Origin: Sulfitobacter noctilucae
Lineage (GTDB): Bacteria; Pseudomonadota; Alphaproteobacteria; Rhodobacterales; Rhodobacteraceae
DNA: 36,699 nt
Direction: 5' to 3'
Assembly: GCF_000622365.1 (NCBI RefSeq)
Contig: NZ_JASC01000006.1
Coordinates: forward strand, 1-36,699
Part shown: positions 1-8,512 of the stretch, one piece after another
Numbering within the stretch: the first letter of the stretch is position 1
Layout: every line of letters starts with the position of its first letter
Notes under the pieces: generated by a model
The model's database searches: none
What the model was told of the DNA's origin: nothing
What the model saw: only the letters and a program-made list of their open reading frames with translations
Made by a program: the position numbers and the translations under genes

Positions 1-553
1 AGAGATCAGAGCGCTGTTGAAATGGCCCTTTGTGCTATGTGTCGGCACGATGGATATCCGCAAAAACCTTTGGGCCCTCTCGCAGGCCTGGTTGCGGCTG
101 AGCCAGAACAAGGACATCACCCTGCCCAAGCTGGTTCTGGCCGGGCGCCCGGGGTCTTTTAACGATGACTTCAACAGGTTGATGCAGGCGACCGGCAATC
201 TGGGCGGCTGGGTCGAGATCCACAACAATGCTTCCGATGCCGATCTCGATTTCCTTTATCGTAACTGCCTATTCACCGTAATGCCCAGCTTCTACGAAGG
301 CTGGGGGCTGCCTATTGGTGAGAGCCTAAGCTACGGCAAAACCGGCGTTGTGTCGCAAACCTCGTCCATGCCCGAAGTGGGGCTTGATCTGGTGGAATAT
401 TGCGACCCGCATAACATGTCCTCAATCGAGGACGCCTGCTTCAAACTGATCTCCGATCCCGAACATCGTGCAGCCCTTGAGGCGCGCATCGCATCGACCA
501 GGTTGCGCAGCTGGGCGGATGTCAGCCGGGACATGTACGCCCTTCTGACGTAA
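1..553 (+). CDS. GT4-type glycosyltransferase, C-terminal part (continues from the right edge)
   Basis: The reading frame is open from base 2 to the TAA at 551-553 and has no start of its own; base 1 completes a codon begun at 36698-36699. The 183 residues form the nucleotide-sugar-binding half of a GT-B glycosyltransferase. Visible are the strand-turn GTMDIRKN, which binds the donor diphosphate in this family, and YEGWGLPIGE, the EX7E pair of retaining family-4 enzymes. It matches the C-terminal half of the glycosyltransferase at 5885-7303 almost residue for residue (for example ATGNLGGWV and GESL-x-GKTGVV). Joined to 35816-36699 it gives a 478-residue enzyme. The expected role is transfer of a sugar to a surface glycan or protein at the cytoplasmic face. 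The sugar donor cannot be predicted. The gene ends 93 bp before parB, with the parS-like sites in between. Confidence 0.93.
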   Translation, partial: EIRALLKWPFVLCVGTMDIRKNLWALSQAWLRLSQNKDITLPKLVLAGRPGSFNDDFNRLMQATGNLGGWVEIHNNASDADLDFLYRNCLFTVMPSFYEGWGLPIGESLSYGKTGVVSQTSSMPEVGLDLVEYCDPHNMSSIEDACFKLISDPEHRAALEARIASTRLRSWADVSRDMYALLT

Positions 554-580
554 TCCAGCGGGATAGTGGGCCAGCGCATT

Positions 581-642
581 TGTTTCGCGTGCGAAACATC
601 GCAGGGCGAGGATGTTTTAGGAAAATGTTTCGCGCGCGAAAC
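581..642. promoter_or_regulatory. parS: putative parS centromere: two palindromes
   Basis: Two related dyads sit just beyond the 3' end of parB. TGTTTCGCGTGCGAAACA at 581-598 is symmetric except at its centre, and GTTTCGCGCGCGAAAC at 627-642 is a perfect 16-bp palindrome. Both resemble the GTTTC...GAAAC arms of known parS sites, including the chromosomal consensus TGTTTCACGTGAAACA, but with two extra central bases. Position beside parB and duplication of the site fit a ParB-binding centromere. Binding is inferred. The second site ends four bases before the parB stop codon. Confidence 0.75.
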
Positions 643-645
643 GTT

Positions 646-1674
646 TCAGGTTTTGCTGATAAACCCGCGCAGACGCTCTACCAGATCGTCAGTCACACCC
701 GGGCCTGTCAGGGTGAGCCCTGATTTCTGACGCAGCAAGTGGATGCCCGGTGCCAGTTCTTCGCCAGCATGGCTGTCAGTCTTTTTACTCTTTTTAGAGC
801 CTGTTTTCAGCAAGCTTGAGAGCGTCTGGTGCTCATCCTCAGCCGAGCGGCGGCCTCCGTTATCCTCCAGCGCCTTGCGGGCCTTGCGGGCAAAGCCTGT
901 GTCGCCCAACCGCTGGGACAGCTCCAGCCCCAAACGCTCTCCGATGGCTGCCGGATGATGCAACACGGTGCCAAGCTCTTCGACCACCGGCAGGAAAGAT
1001 TTGATCTTGGACCTCTTGGCCCGGCTGGCAGAAGAAAACAGAGTCTGTAGGGCTATTTTGTGACTGTTATAAACGCCTGCCTGCACCGTGCGCGCCACGA
1101 TCTGGGCACGCTCGTAATAGCTGAGGCCGACGCGAATTTCGTTCTCCTCGACCATCGCGACATAGGCGTCTTGTGCGGCGGCGGGTTGGCGTACAAGAGC
1201 ATGGACATAGGCGAATGTCGCATCGCCCGTTTCCTCATAAAGGCGGGCCAGTGCGGCCAACCGGCGCCAGCCTGAAATCAGGCCGTACCGGTCCGGCCCG
1301 ACCTCAAGCACCTCGATCGGGGTTTGCTGCCCACGCGCCCGGATCGACGCCATCAGCGTTTTCATATCCTCGCCGTCAATGACCACACGGTCGCGCATCA
1401 GATGACCGGTGTCGATCTGGGTGGTGCGCAGGTTCTGCACCAACCGTCCTTCGGCGCGGGCGGCACTCAACTCGGCGCTGACCTCTTCCAGCGCGGCGCT
1501 GGCTGCGGCAGCACCCGCCATATCGGCAATGGGCGCTTTGGGGGCCAGACGGCTGCGCTGAGACGGCGGGACGACGCCCGTTGGGGCATCGGTGAACATG
1601 CCCTTGGTCTCGGGCGCGCGGGCAGGGACGGTATTGCCCTCATCGGGCAGGGTCAGTCGCTTGCGTTTGGCCAT
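646..1674 (-). CDS. parB: ParB-family plasmid partition protein
   Basis: A 342-residue centromere-binding protein that would load on the parS-like sites at 581-642 and work with ParA to segregate the plasmid. The N-terminal 80 residues are basic and alanine-rich, including the MAKRKRLTLP start that is typical of plasmid ParB/RepB proteins. Residues ~85-185 are the ParB N-terminal (CTPase/nuclease-like) domain with SGWRR at 134-138 and ENEIR at 177-181. Residues ~186-235 are the likely helix-turn-helix region. The start is supported by an AAAGGAGA Shine-Dalgarno eight bases upstream. It lies 39 bp downstream of parA on the same strand, so the pair is probably one operon. Confidence 0.93.
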   Translation of the reverse strand: MAKRKRLTLPDEGNTVPARAPETKGMFTDAPTGVVPPSQRSRLAPKAPIADMAGAAAASAALEEVSAELSAARAEGRLVQNLRTTQIDTGHLMRDRVVIDGEDMKTLMASIRARGQQTPIEVLEVGPDRYGLISGWRRLAALARLYEETGDATFAYVHALVRQPAAAQDAYVAMVEENEIRVGLSYYERAQIVARTVQAGVYNSHKIALQTLFSSASRAKRSKIKSFLPVVEELGTVLHHPAAIGERLGLELSQRLGDTGFARKARKALEDNGGRRSAEDEHQTLSSLLKTGSKKSKKTDSHAGEELAPGIHLLRQKSGLTLTGPGVTDDLVERLRGFISKT

Positions 1675-1713
1675 CTGCTGTCTCCTTTGATCCCGTCCTG
1701 AGATCCTATCGGG

Positions 1714-3081
1714 TTAGTCGGCTGCCGCCTTTTCATCGCGCCGCCAGGCACCGATCAGCAACCGCTTGAAGGCGGCATAGGTCGCGTCGAAGGCCTGACG
1801 CCCGCGGGCGTAGGTCTCGCGGTTGAAATCACGGTAATCGGCTTCGTAGATGCCGTTCACGCTCTCGCCCGCCTGCCCGATCAACGCGGTAAAATCCTGC
1901 CGGTGCGGCGACAGCACGGGGCCAAGGTAGGCCTGCATGAGGGCGGCCATCTCGGCCTGCTGGGCGCCATCGTAGCGCGTGATCACCGCCCGCACCGCAT
2001 CCCATTCAAAGGCCATCCCCTCGCGTCCCAGCGCACGGGCGGCCATGTTCTCGTTTTCTTCGATGGAGCCGAAGGTGGCGTGCAGCATGTCAAAGAACCG
2101 CCCGGTGCTGTCGAATTCCAGAAAGGAGGCGCCCAGCGGCACCAGCAGGATGTCGGCGGCGGACAGCCCGTTGATGGTCAGATAACCCAGGGCAGGGGGC
2201 GTATCGATAAAGACAACATCATAGGCATCCAGCACACCGTCAGCCTCAAGCCGTTCAGTGAGCGCATCCCAAAGCTTCCAGCGCCGCGCAGCCATGCGCC
2301 AGACAGGGATCTGGAACTCGGCCCAGTAAAGATTGAGCTGGGCACCGATCAGATCAATGTTGGGCCAGTGGGTTTTCTGGATAACGTCCGTGGCAGAGAT
2401 TTTCAGCGCCTCGGCCAATGTGTCGTCAATCTCGATGGTGGGATCACCGCGCGACAAGCGGCTGTGGTTCTCGGTCTGCGCGGCCTCGGCGTAATGGCGG
2501 GCGAGGAGGGGAAAGACGGTCTGCCATTCGTCTTCTACCTTGCCGCCGAAAATGCTGGTCATGGAACCCTGGCTGTCGAGATCGATCACCAACACGCGGT
2601 AGCCATCCAGCGCCGCCGACATCGCCAGATGCGCGGCCGTTGAGGTCTTGCCCACGCCGCCCTTGAAGTTGGCCACAGCGACAATTTTTGCAGGGAGTCC
2701 CTCGGGCCGGTAGGGGCGGTATTCCTTGGACTTCGATCCCTCCTGCGAGAAATGCGCACGCAGGCGCAGCACCTCGTCGAGCGAGAACCATTTCGCACCC
2801 GCTTCGGTTTCGGTACGGCCCTGGGGCAAATCCGGATTGGCCCGCAGCACACGGCGGAAATGGGCGGGGGCCACGGGAATGAGGTATTTGGTGATCTCCC
2901 ATGTGGAGAAGAGTCGCAGCGCCTTTTGCCCCGCCTCGTTCATTCCACGTGCGGCCAGATCATCGCGCCCCCGTGTGCAGGCGACGGCCATCTCGCCAAA
3001 GGCGGCGGTGGTGCCTGCGGGCCCCAGATCGGCCAGCGCCTGATCGGGGTCGATGTTGAAATAAGGAGGGAGGTCCGTCAT
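1714..3081 (-). CDS. parA: ParA-family partition ATPase with N-terminal DNA-binding region
   Basis: A 455-residue ATPase that would drive plasmid segregation with ParB. The deviant Walker A motif KGGVGKTS starts at residue 140, with the signature lysine K140 and catalytic K145. A Walker A'-like stretch VLVIDLDSQG follows, and the Walker B strand is VVFIDTPPALGY. The ~130 residues before Walker A contain WEITKYLIPVAPAHFRRVLR, a MerR/HTH-like segment. This marks a type Ia (SopA/P1 ParA-like) protein, which commonly represses its own operon. The length is usual for type Ia. No strong Shine-Dalgarno precedes the ATG, so initiation may be weak. It is divergent from repA across the origin region. 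Confidence 0.94.
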   Translation of the reverse strand: MTDLPPYFNIDPDQALADLGPAGTTAAFGEMAVACTRGRDDLAARGMNEAGQKALRLFSTWEITKYLIPVAPAHFRRVLRANPDLPQGRTETEAGAKWFSLDEVLRLRAHFSQEGSKSKEYRPYRPEGLPAKIVAVANFKGGVGKTSTAAHLAMSAALDGYRVLVIDLDSQGSMTSIFGGKVEDEWQTVFPLLARHYAEAAQTENHSRLSRGDPTIEIDDTLAEALKISATDVIQKTHWPNIDLIGAQLNLYWAEFQIPVWRMAARRWKLWDALTERLEADGVLDAYDVVFIDTPPALGYLTINGLSAADILLVPLGASFLEFDSTGRFFDMLHATFGSIEENENMAARALGREGMAFEWDAVRAVITRYDGAQQAEMAALMQAYLGPVLSPHRQDFTALIGQAGESVNGIYEADYRDFNRETYARGRQAFDATYAAFKRLLIGAWRRDEKAAAD

Positions 3082-3234
3082 CTGCGATCTGCCAATGTAA
3101 CGTGTTTTTCAACATATATCACGAAACGCGGCATCTGGAAGGAAAAACGGCTCTTTCTTCGCTTTTCTGAGTAAATCCCGAGGTTTGATCTCTATCTGAC
3201 GCCAGTTTTCAGGGGAGGGCCAGAAAAATATCAC

Positions 3235-3261
3235 GTGTTATGATGTGTTATTTAAGTGTTA
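3235..3261 (+). repeat. three GTGTTA repeats phased at 10-11 bp
   Basis: GTGTTA occurs at 3235-3240, 3245-3250 and 3256-3261, so the same face of the helix is presented three times. The stretch is AT-rich and upstream of the iterons. It could be a protein-binding array (for ParA, RepA or a host factor) or part of the melting region. The function is inferred from position only. Confidence 0.45.
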
Positions 3262-3327
3262 CGGTATTTGGCCTCTCGCGTAACCTGCTTAGACCTATGA
3301 AGAATTTGCGCGCGCTGGTTCTCAAAG

Positions 3328-3393
3328 CGACTCTGAAACCACGCTTGAACGACTCTGATCCCCCGACAAAGCGATTCCGATACCCCGCTGGCA
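3328..3393 (+). repeat. three tandem 22-bp iterons
   Basis: Repeat units begin at 3328, 3350 and 3372, exactly 22 bp apart. Their first 16 bases follow the consensus CGAYTCYGAWMCCMCG; the last six vary. A fourth, degraded copy may start at 3430, where TGAAACCACG is kept. Period, number and position before repA match RepA-binding iterons. RepA binding is inferred. Confidence 0.72.
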
Positions 3394-3406
3394 TTGCTGG
3401 ACTGAG

Positions 3407-3415
3407 TTATCCACA
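3407..3415 (+). promoter_or_regulatory. DnaA box TTATCCACA
   Basis: A perfect match to the canonical DnaA-binding nonamer, 14 bp after the last clear iteron and 70 bp before repA. It indicates that host DnaA helps open this origin. Confidence 0.8.
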
Positions 3416-3484
3416 GGGGGTAGCCTTGGTGTCATTGAAACCACGATTCCCGACAAGGGAACAGGTGAGCAGGGCAGGGTGGTT

Positions 3485-4507
3485 ATGGCCAGTGGTGGGG
3501 CAGTTTTTGAAAGCGGCGGGTTGATGCCCGACCGCCACCCGACGGGCGATTTCTTTGTCTGCGATGTGTTCGATGCAGTCCCGAAGGATGATCTGGCAAG
3601 CATGGAACATCCGCTGTTCACACTGTCCACGCGGCCCGACCGGCGCATCCTGAACTATACCCATAACGGGACCGAGATCACCGTGGTGCCGTCGATGCGC
3701 GGGCTGGCCACGATCCACGACAAGGACATTCTGATCTTTTGCATCAGCCAGCTGATGGCGGCGATCAATGCAGGGCGACAGACCAGCCGCACGCTGACGC
3801 TCAAGGCGCATGACCTGCTGGTAGCGACCAACCGTGAAACCTCCGGCGATGCCTACCGCCGCCTGAAGGATGCTTTCGAGCGGTTGGCCGGCACGCGCAT
3901 CACCACCAATATCGAGACGGGCGGTCGCGAGGTGACTTCGGGTTTCGGTCTGATCGAGGCTTGGGAGATCGAGCGGCGCGCGCGGGGCGGGCGGATGATC
4001 AGCGTCTCGGTCACGCTGTCGGAATGGCTCTATCGGGCGGTGCTGTCAAAATCGGTGCTAACGCTGAGCCGAGATTATTTCCGCCTGCGCAAACCGCTGG
4101 AGCGGCGCATCTATGAGCTGGCACGCAAGCATTGCGGGCGTCAGCCGGTCTGGCGGGTCTCGGTTGATGTGCTCCTGAAGAAATCCGGCTCTGCCTCGCC
4201 GCGCCGCGTCTTTCGCGCAATGCTGCGCGAGATGATCAAGAGCGATCATTTGCCTGATTATACGATCGCCGAAGAACCCGGCGACAAGATCCGCTTTGAG
4301 GCGCGGCGTGTCACGGAAGGGCCAGAGGCGCCGCCGCTGTCACAGGCCGCATACGATGCTGCACGCGCCTTGATACCGGGCTGTGATGTCTATGCGCTGG
4401 AAGCGGACTGGCGGGCGTTCTGGGCCACGTCGGGCCGGCCGCGGCTACGCTCTGCCGATGCGGCGTTCACGGGGTTTGCCCGAGCAAGAGCTGCCCGCGA
4501 AGCATAG
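3485..4507 (+). CDS. repA: RPA-family plasmid replication initiator RepA
   Basis: A replication initiator of about 340 residues belonging to the RPA family used by alphaproteobacterial, especially roseobacter, plasmids. The N-terminal part carries the family-typical segment from the DFFVCDVFDAVPKDD stretch to MEHPLFTLSTRPDRR. The middle has winged-helix features (HDLLVATNRETSGDAYRRLK) and the conserved LSRDYFRLRKPLERRIYELA helix region. It would bind the iterons at 3328-3393 and recruit the host replisome. The ATG at 3485 has an AGGGCAGGG stretch upstream. A GTG at 3479 and an ATG at 3524 are alternatives. Its stop is only four bases from the stop of the convergent glycosyltransferase. Confidence 0.92.
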   Translation: MASGGAVFESGGLMPDRHPTGDFFVCDVFDAVPKDDLASMEHPLFTLSTRPDRRILNYTHNGTEITVVPSMRGLATIHDKDILIFCISQLMAAINAGRQTSRTLTLKAHDLLVATNRETSGDAYRRLKDAFERLAGTRITTNIETGGREVTSGFGLIEAWEIERRARGGRMISVSVTLSEWLYRAVLSKSVLTLSRDYFRLRKPLERRIYELARKHCGRQPVWRVSVDVLLKKSGSASPRRVFRAMLREMIKSDHLPDYTIAEEPGDKIRFEARRVTEGPEAPPLSQAAYDAARALIPGCDVYALEADWRAFWATSGRPRLRSADAAFTGFARARAAREA

Positions 4508-4511
4508 CGCC

Positions 4512-5783
4512 CTAGGGCGTGATCCTGACCGCGCGCAGCACATCCTGGGCCACGTCTTTCCAGGTGCGCAGACTGCCGTGGGCGGCAGCGATGCGGGCCT
4601 TGAGCGCGGCATAGGCCTGCGGGTCGGTGTTCAGGGTGTCGATCAATGCGGCCAGCTCTTCGGGCGCATCGGGATCGAAATATTGCGCCAGATCGCCGCC
4701 CACTTCATGCAGCGCTTCGGCGGCTGTCGAGGCCAGACCGGGCGTGCCGAGCCAAAGCGCCTCGCCCAGGGGCAGACCCCAGCCTTCCATACGGCTGGGG
4801 ATGGCAAGCGCCAGCGCATTTTCATACAGGTCGCGCAATTCGGCCTGATTGGGATTGGTGACGATGTTGATCCGGTCGCGGATCGGATCAAAACGGGGCT
4901 GATCCAGATAGCTGTCGGTGCGTTTGCGCTGTGCCCCTGCCAGAACCAAAGGCGGCACGGGGCGGCCGGTCTCATGCAGATGCAGCAGGGCTTCCATCAC
5001 GCATTCAAGGTTCTTGCGCCCGGTCAGAATGCCAACGCAAAGCACATAGGGTTCCGCCGGGACGGTTTGCGCCACAGGTTCATCCGTCGGACGCAGCTCG
5101 TGACACAGCGGTACCGCGACCACCTGCGGCGCAGGCGGCAAATGGCCCGAAGCGGAAAACCGCTCGATTTCATGTTTGGTGAAAACCGAATTTGTCAGAA
5201 CCCGTTCCGAATTGCGGATCACGATGTGATTGTCGTGGGTGAAATTATTCGAAAACATCGACTGGCTGGAATGGGCAAATTCATAGATCGGGATCATGTC
5301 GTGCAACAGCGGGTTGAGCCTGACCTGCACCCCGTCCCGCGCCAGCGCGGTAAGGTAATCGGCCATGATCTTGGGCCGGCCCAGCGACACCAGCGTTTGC
5401 CCGTTCAGATCGACCTCGCGGGCCGTGCCTTCGGGCACCGCACGCCAGCGCCGCAGGTTGATCCGGCGCGCGCCCCACAGGGCAAGGGGATAGAGTAGAT
5501 CACGGATTTTATTGGGTTTTGGAAAGCTGTAGCGCATGCGGATCGGGCTTGCCTCGGGCGGCAGACCGGGGTCGAGAATGCCGGTGGGGCTGTCCGCACC
5601 GATGCGCGGGGTCACTTCAAAGAACCGTTCATGGGCGGGCGAAAAGATGACAAAGCGCACGTCTGCACCCGAGCAGGCCAGCTCATAGCCCACTTCCATC
5701 ACGGTACGCGAAATACCGTAATATTTGAACTTGAGGCCTGATGCGAGAAACTGCTCAGAAAGGTCGTAGTAAAGCGTCGTCAT
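4512..5783 (-). CDS. GT4-type glycosyltransferase
   Basis: A 423-residue GT-B enzyme expected to add a sugar to a surface glycan or protein. The acceptor-side domain starts with MTTLYYDLSEQ and carries GISRT at 23-27, the counterpart of GIQRV in the other glycosyltransferases here. It also has LLHDMIPI at 159-166 and NSVFTKHEI at 198-206. The donor side shows GILTGRKN (251-258) and MEGWGLPLGEAL with the EX7E pair at E333 and E341. No signal peptide or membrane span is visible, so it should act in the cytoplasm or at the inner face of the membrane. It is convergent with repA and divergent from the next glycosyltransferase across 101 bp. It belongs to the same superfamily as the 472-residue protein but is only a distant relative. 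The donor sugar is unknown. Confidence 0.9.
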   Translation of the reverse strand: MTTLYYDLSEQFLASGLKFKYYGISRTVMEVGYELACSGADVRFVIFSPAHERFFEVTPRIGADSPTGILDPGLPPEASPIRMRYSFPKPNKIRDLLYPLALWGARRINLRRWRAVPEGTAREVDLNGQTLVSLGRPKIMADYLTALARDGVQVRLNPLLHDMIPIYEFAHSSQSMFSNNFTHDNHIVIRNSERVLTNSVFTKHEIERFSASGHLPPAPQVVAVPLCHELRPTDEPVAQTVPAEPYVLCVGILTGRKNLECVMEALLHLHETGRPVPPLVLAGAQRKRTDSYLDQPRFDPIRDRINIVTNPNQAELRDLYENALALAIPSRMEGWGLPLGEALWLGTPGLASTAAEALHEVGGDLAQYFDPDAPEELAALIDTLNTDPQAYAALKARIAAAHGSLRTWKDVAQDVLRAVRITP

Positions 5784-5884
5784 GACAGGCTCTTAGCATT
5801 GCCTCAAGGGTTGAGAAACATCGGATTTACCGCCAAAGATCGCGGGCCAGCCTGTGATCACATTCCCGCGAAGGACCGCGACAG

Positions 5885-7303
5885 ATGAAAACCTATTTTT
5901 TCGATGTCTCCGATGTCGTGATCTATGTGGAAAAGGAAACGTCTGTTTCAGGCATCCAGCGGGTGTCGTTCGAGGTGATCCGGCGGATGGTGGCGCAGCA
6001 CGGGGCAGGGGCGGTGCGGCTGGCCTATTGGGACCGGTCCAAACGGGTCTATCTGTCGATCCCGTCGGATTTCATCGAAGGGATGACCGGGTTTGATGCG
6101 GATGTGCTGGGGGCGGTGTTCTTTGGCAAACAGGCGCGGGCGCTGCAGGATACGGCACCCACACTGGCGCGGTATCGCAACCACCCGCTGAAGTACTGGT
6201 TTCACCATCTGAACCGCAGCTTTCATGCCCTGCGCGGGGATGCGGCCTATTTCGAGCGGTTGGGCAGCAGCCTGGCAGAGTGGCGGGCGTTCAACCCGGG
6301 CCGCCCATCCGCGCCCGTGGCGCAGGACATCGCCCGCACCCCGGTGGCAGAAGTGGCCCGGCCCGGCGACGCTTTGGTGGTGCTGGGCGCCACCTGGGCC
6401 ATCGACGGGCTGCAGGCGTGTTTTCAGGGATTGGCGGACGAGCAGGGGATGCAGATCACCCAGCTGGTACACGACCTGATCCCGGTGCTGACCCCCGAAC
6501 ATATTGTCGAGGATTTCAGCCAGGAGTTCTATGACTGGCTCAAAACCTCGACCGGGTATTGCAGCAGCTATTTCGCCAATTCGCAAAACACCGCCCGTGA
6601 TCTGGCGGGGTTTCTGGAAGAGGTCGGAGTGCAGCGGCCCATCCGGACCGTGCCGCTGGCACAGGCCTTTGACAAGGCACCGCAGACCCCAGAAGCCCAC
6701 GCCGGCATGTACGGCGCACGTGTGGCAAGCGTCCAGGGGATGCGCCGCGAGATCCTGAACCTGTCCCGGATGCCCTTTGTGCTGGTGGTGGGCACGCTGG
6801 AATCGCGCAAGAACATCTGGCGGCTGGCGCAGGTCTGGCAGAGGTTGAGCCGGGAGGAGGAGCTTGAGCTGCCGCGCCTGGTGTTCGCCGGTAAGCGCGG
6901 CTGGCATATCGAGGATTTCAACGCGCTGATGCAGGCCACCGGCAATCTGGGCGGCTGGGTGCAGTTTGCCGACCGGCCCAGCGACGCTGAGCTGGCCTAT
7001 CTCTACGAGACCTGCCTCTTTACCGCGATGGTCAGCCTGTACGAGGGCTGGGGCCTGCCCATCGGCGAGAGCCTGGCCTTTGGCAAGACGGGTGTGGTGG
7101 CAGATAATTCATCCATGCCCGAGGTGGGCGGCGACATGGTGGAATACTGCGATGCGACCTCCATCGACAGCATTGCGGGGGCCGTGCGCAAGCTGGTTGC
7201 GGAGCCTGATTATCGCGAAGGGTTGGAGGCGCGAATTGCGGGCGCAAGATTGCGCACATGGGATGATGTGGCGGCGGATTTCGTGGCGGCGCTGGAGGGG
7301 TGA
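5885..7303 (+). CDS. GT4-type glycosyltransferase, full-length paralogue of the junction-spanning enzyme
   Basis: A 472-residue GT-B glycosyltransferase. The start MKTYFFDVSDVV and GIQRV at 23-27 define the acceptor-side domain, followed by QLVHDLIPVL (193-202) and ANSQNTARDL (231-240). The donor domain has VVGTLESRKN (301-310) and YEGWGLPIGE with the EX7E residues E387 and E395. The ATG is preceded by an AAGGA Shine-Dalgarno about 10 bases away. The plasmid's other long copy (35816-36699 plus 1-553, 478 residues) shares this layout end to end, so the two are duplicates that have diverged. It may add a different linkage or sugar. No membrane segment is seen. Confidence 0.92.
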   Translation: MKTYFFDVSDVVIYVEKETSVSGIQRVSFEVIRRMVAQHGAGAVRLAYWDRSKRVYLSIPSDFIEGMTGFDADVLGAVFFGKQARALQDTAPTLARYRNHPLKYWFHHLNRSFHALRGDAAYFERLGSSLAEWRAFNPGRPSAPVAQDIARTPVAEVARPGDALVVLGATWAIDGLQACFQGLADEQGMQITQLVHDLIPVLTPEHIVEDFSQEFYDWLKTSTGYCSSYFANSQNTARDLAGFLEEVGVQRPIRTVPLAQAFDKAPQTPEAHAGMYGARVASVQGMRREILNLSRMPFVLVVGTLESRKNIWRLAQVWQRLSREEELELPRLVFAGKRGWHIEDFNALMQATGNLGGWVQFADRPSDAELAYLYETCLFTAMVSLYEGWGLPIGESLAFGKTGVVADNSSMPEVGGDMVEYCDATSIDSIAGAVRKLVAEPDYREGLEARIAGARLRTWDDVAADFVAALEG

Positions 7304-7515
7304 GGAGTTTGGGGTTCGCAGTGGACGCCGGTGAGCGTTAAAGACAGGGCCAAACGCCGGTAAACCCCGTTGCGTGTTTGGTTCTATGCTGGTGGGCCAA
7401 GCTGGGGGCCTTGAACCACAAAGGGCCGCGGCGAGGCATATGATCAATAAAAGTGATTTATCAGAACGCCGAAATCGGCTCTATGCAGACACCCAATACT
7501 CTCGAAAGGCACTGC

Positions 7516-8451
7516 ATGACCCGCACCGTTATCCTGCCCTATACCGCCCAGCGAACCACCCCACAGGACATTACGCGATTGCGCGCGGCACTTGCCGCGC
7601 AAGCACCCGATGTGGCCTTGCGCAGCTTTGAGACGACCTGCATCCCGGTGTGGCTGGCCGATCCTCTGCCGCCCCCCGTGGTGACTGTAACGCTGAACAA
7701 CGATGCTGCCCCCTATCTGATGCAATTCGTGCCGGGACGGCAGTTCTTTGCGCCTGTGCTGTCCAAGGCAGCGCTGCTGGACCGAGTGATCCAGGCCGGC
7801 ATTCCGGTGCCTAAAAGCGCCGCGCTGCATCCGGTATCACAGCCGACCGAGGCTGATTTCGGGCCCTATATCACTATCAAGACCACGGCACCCGGTACGA
7901 CGCGGGCCACCGGCATCACGGTTTGCAGAACAGCGAATTTTGAAGCTCTGCGTCCCAAGATCACGCAGATGTACCAAAGCGACATCGCGCGCGGTTTCGT
8001 ACCACTGTTGCAGCAGTACGTGTCCACGGGGCCGCGGCCCTGCCATACTCGGGTCACCACGTTTCTGGGCGCGCCGATCGTGTGTTTCTCCACCACGGCG
8101 CGCGCGCCTTTCGATCCTGCGGCCCTGACTGGTCTGGCGGCGGGTGAGGCCACGTCGAACTTCCGCGAGGACCGTACGCGGGTTCTGGTGGACGATGCGG
8201 AAATGGTGGCGCTTGCGACCCGTGTGGCGGCGGTCTTTCCCGAGACATCTGTGCTTAGTATCGACATGGTGCGCTGTGCACAGACGGGCAGGATCTACTG
8301 TCTGGAGGCCAATCAGGGCAATCTATCGGTACTGTCAGCCCCCATCTTAGGCGTGCTGCGTCAAAAGCTGGGCGAAGACGCCATGCTGGCACAATTCGGG
8401 GCCTATGACACCATGGCCAAGCGCATCGTCGAGGTGCTGGAGACGCCCTGA
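7516..8451 (+). CDS. ATP-grasp domain protein
   Basis: A 311-residue protein with the layout of an ATP-grasp ligase. SKAALLDRVIQAGIPVPKS (83-101) matches the entry to the ATP-binding fold, K122 in PYITIKTT is a likely nucleotide-binding lysine, and FVPLLQQYV follows as the hinge-like strand. VLSIDMVRCAQTGRIYCLEA (246-265) gives the metal-binding set D250, E264 and N266. RimK-like enzymes join a carboxylate to an amine, but the substrate here is unknown. The ATG at 7516 is chosen for the GAAAGG six bases upstream. A GTG at 7453 and an ATG at 7483 in the same frame lack a good ribosome-binding site. It follows the glycosyltransferase by ~210 bp and converges on the ABC exporter, which suggests a role in glycan or peptide modification. 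Confidence 0.75.
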   Translation: MTRTVILPYTAQRTTPQDITRLRAALAAQAPDVALRSFETTCIPVWLADPLPPPVVTVTLNNDAAPYLMQFVPGRQFFAPVLSKAALLDRVIQAGIPVPKSAALHPVSQPTEADFGPYITIKTTAPGTTRATGITVCRTANFEALRPKITQMYQSDIARGFVPLLQQYVSTGPRPCHTRVTTFLGAPIVCFSTTARAPFDPAALTGLAAGEATSNFREDRTRVLVDDAEMVALATRVAAVFPETSVLSIDMVRCAQTGRIYCLEANQGNLSVLSAPILGVLRQKLGEDAMLAQFGAYDTMAKRIVEVLETP

Positions 8452-8512
8452 TCCTAGACCGAGGGACATGGCACTGCGTGTCAAGGAGTATCAGTACCCC
8501 TATCTCGACCCC

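Larger units (their letters stand above)
3082..3484. other. oriV: origin of replication and parA/repA divergent control region
   Basis: This ~400-bp stretch holds no credible gene. Its parA-proximal half is AT-rich. Next come the GTGTTA repeats (3235-3261), three 22-bp iterons (3328-3393) and a perfect DnaA box (3407-3415), directly upstream of repA. This arrangement is typical of an iteron-controlled plasmid origin. It must also hold the promoters of parA and repA, which I could not place with confidence. Confidence 0.75.

Noticed and set aside
4508..4519. 12-bp perfect palindrome CGCCCTAGGGCG between repA and the convergent glycosyltransferase
   Set aside because: It has no loop or T run and overlaps the stop codon of the glycosyltransferase, so it is not a credible terminator, and nothing suggests a binding site.
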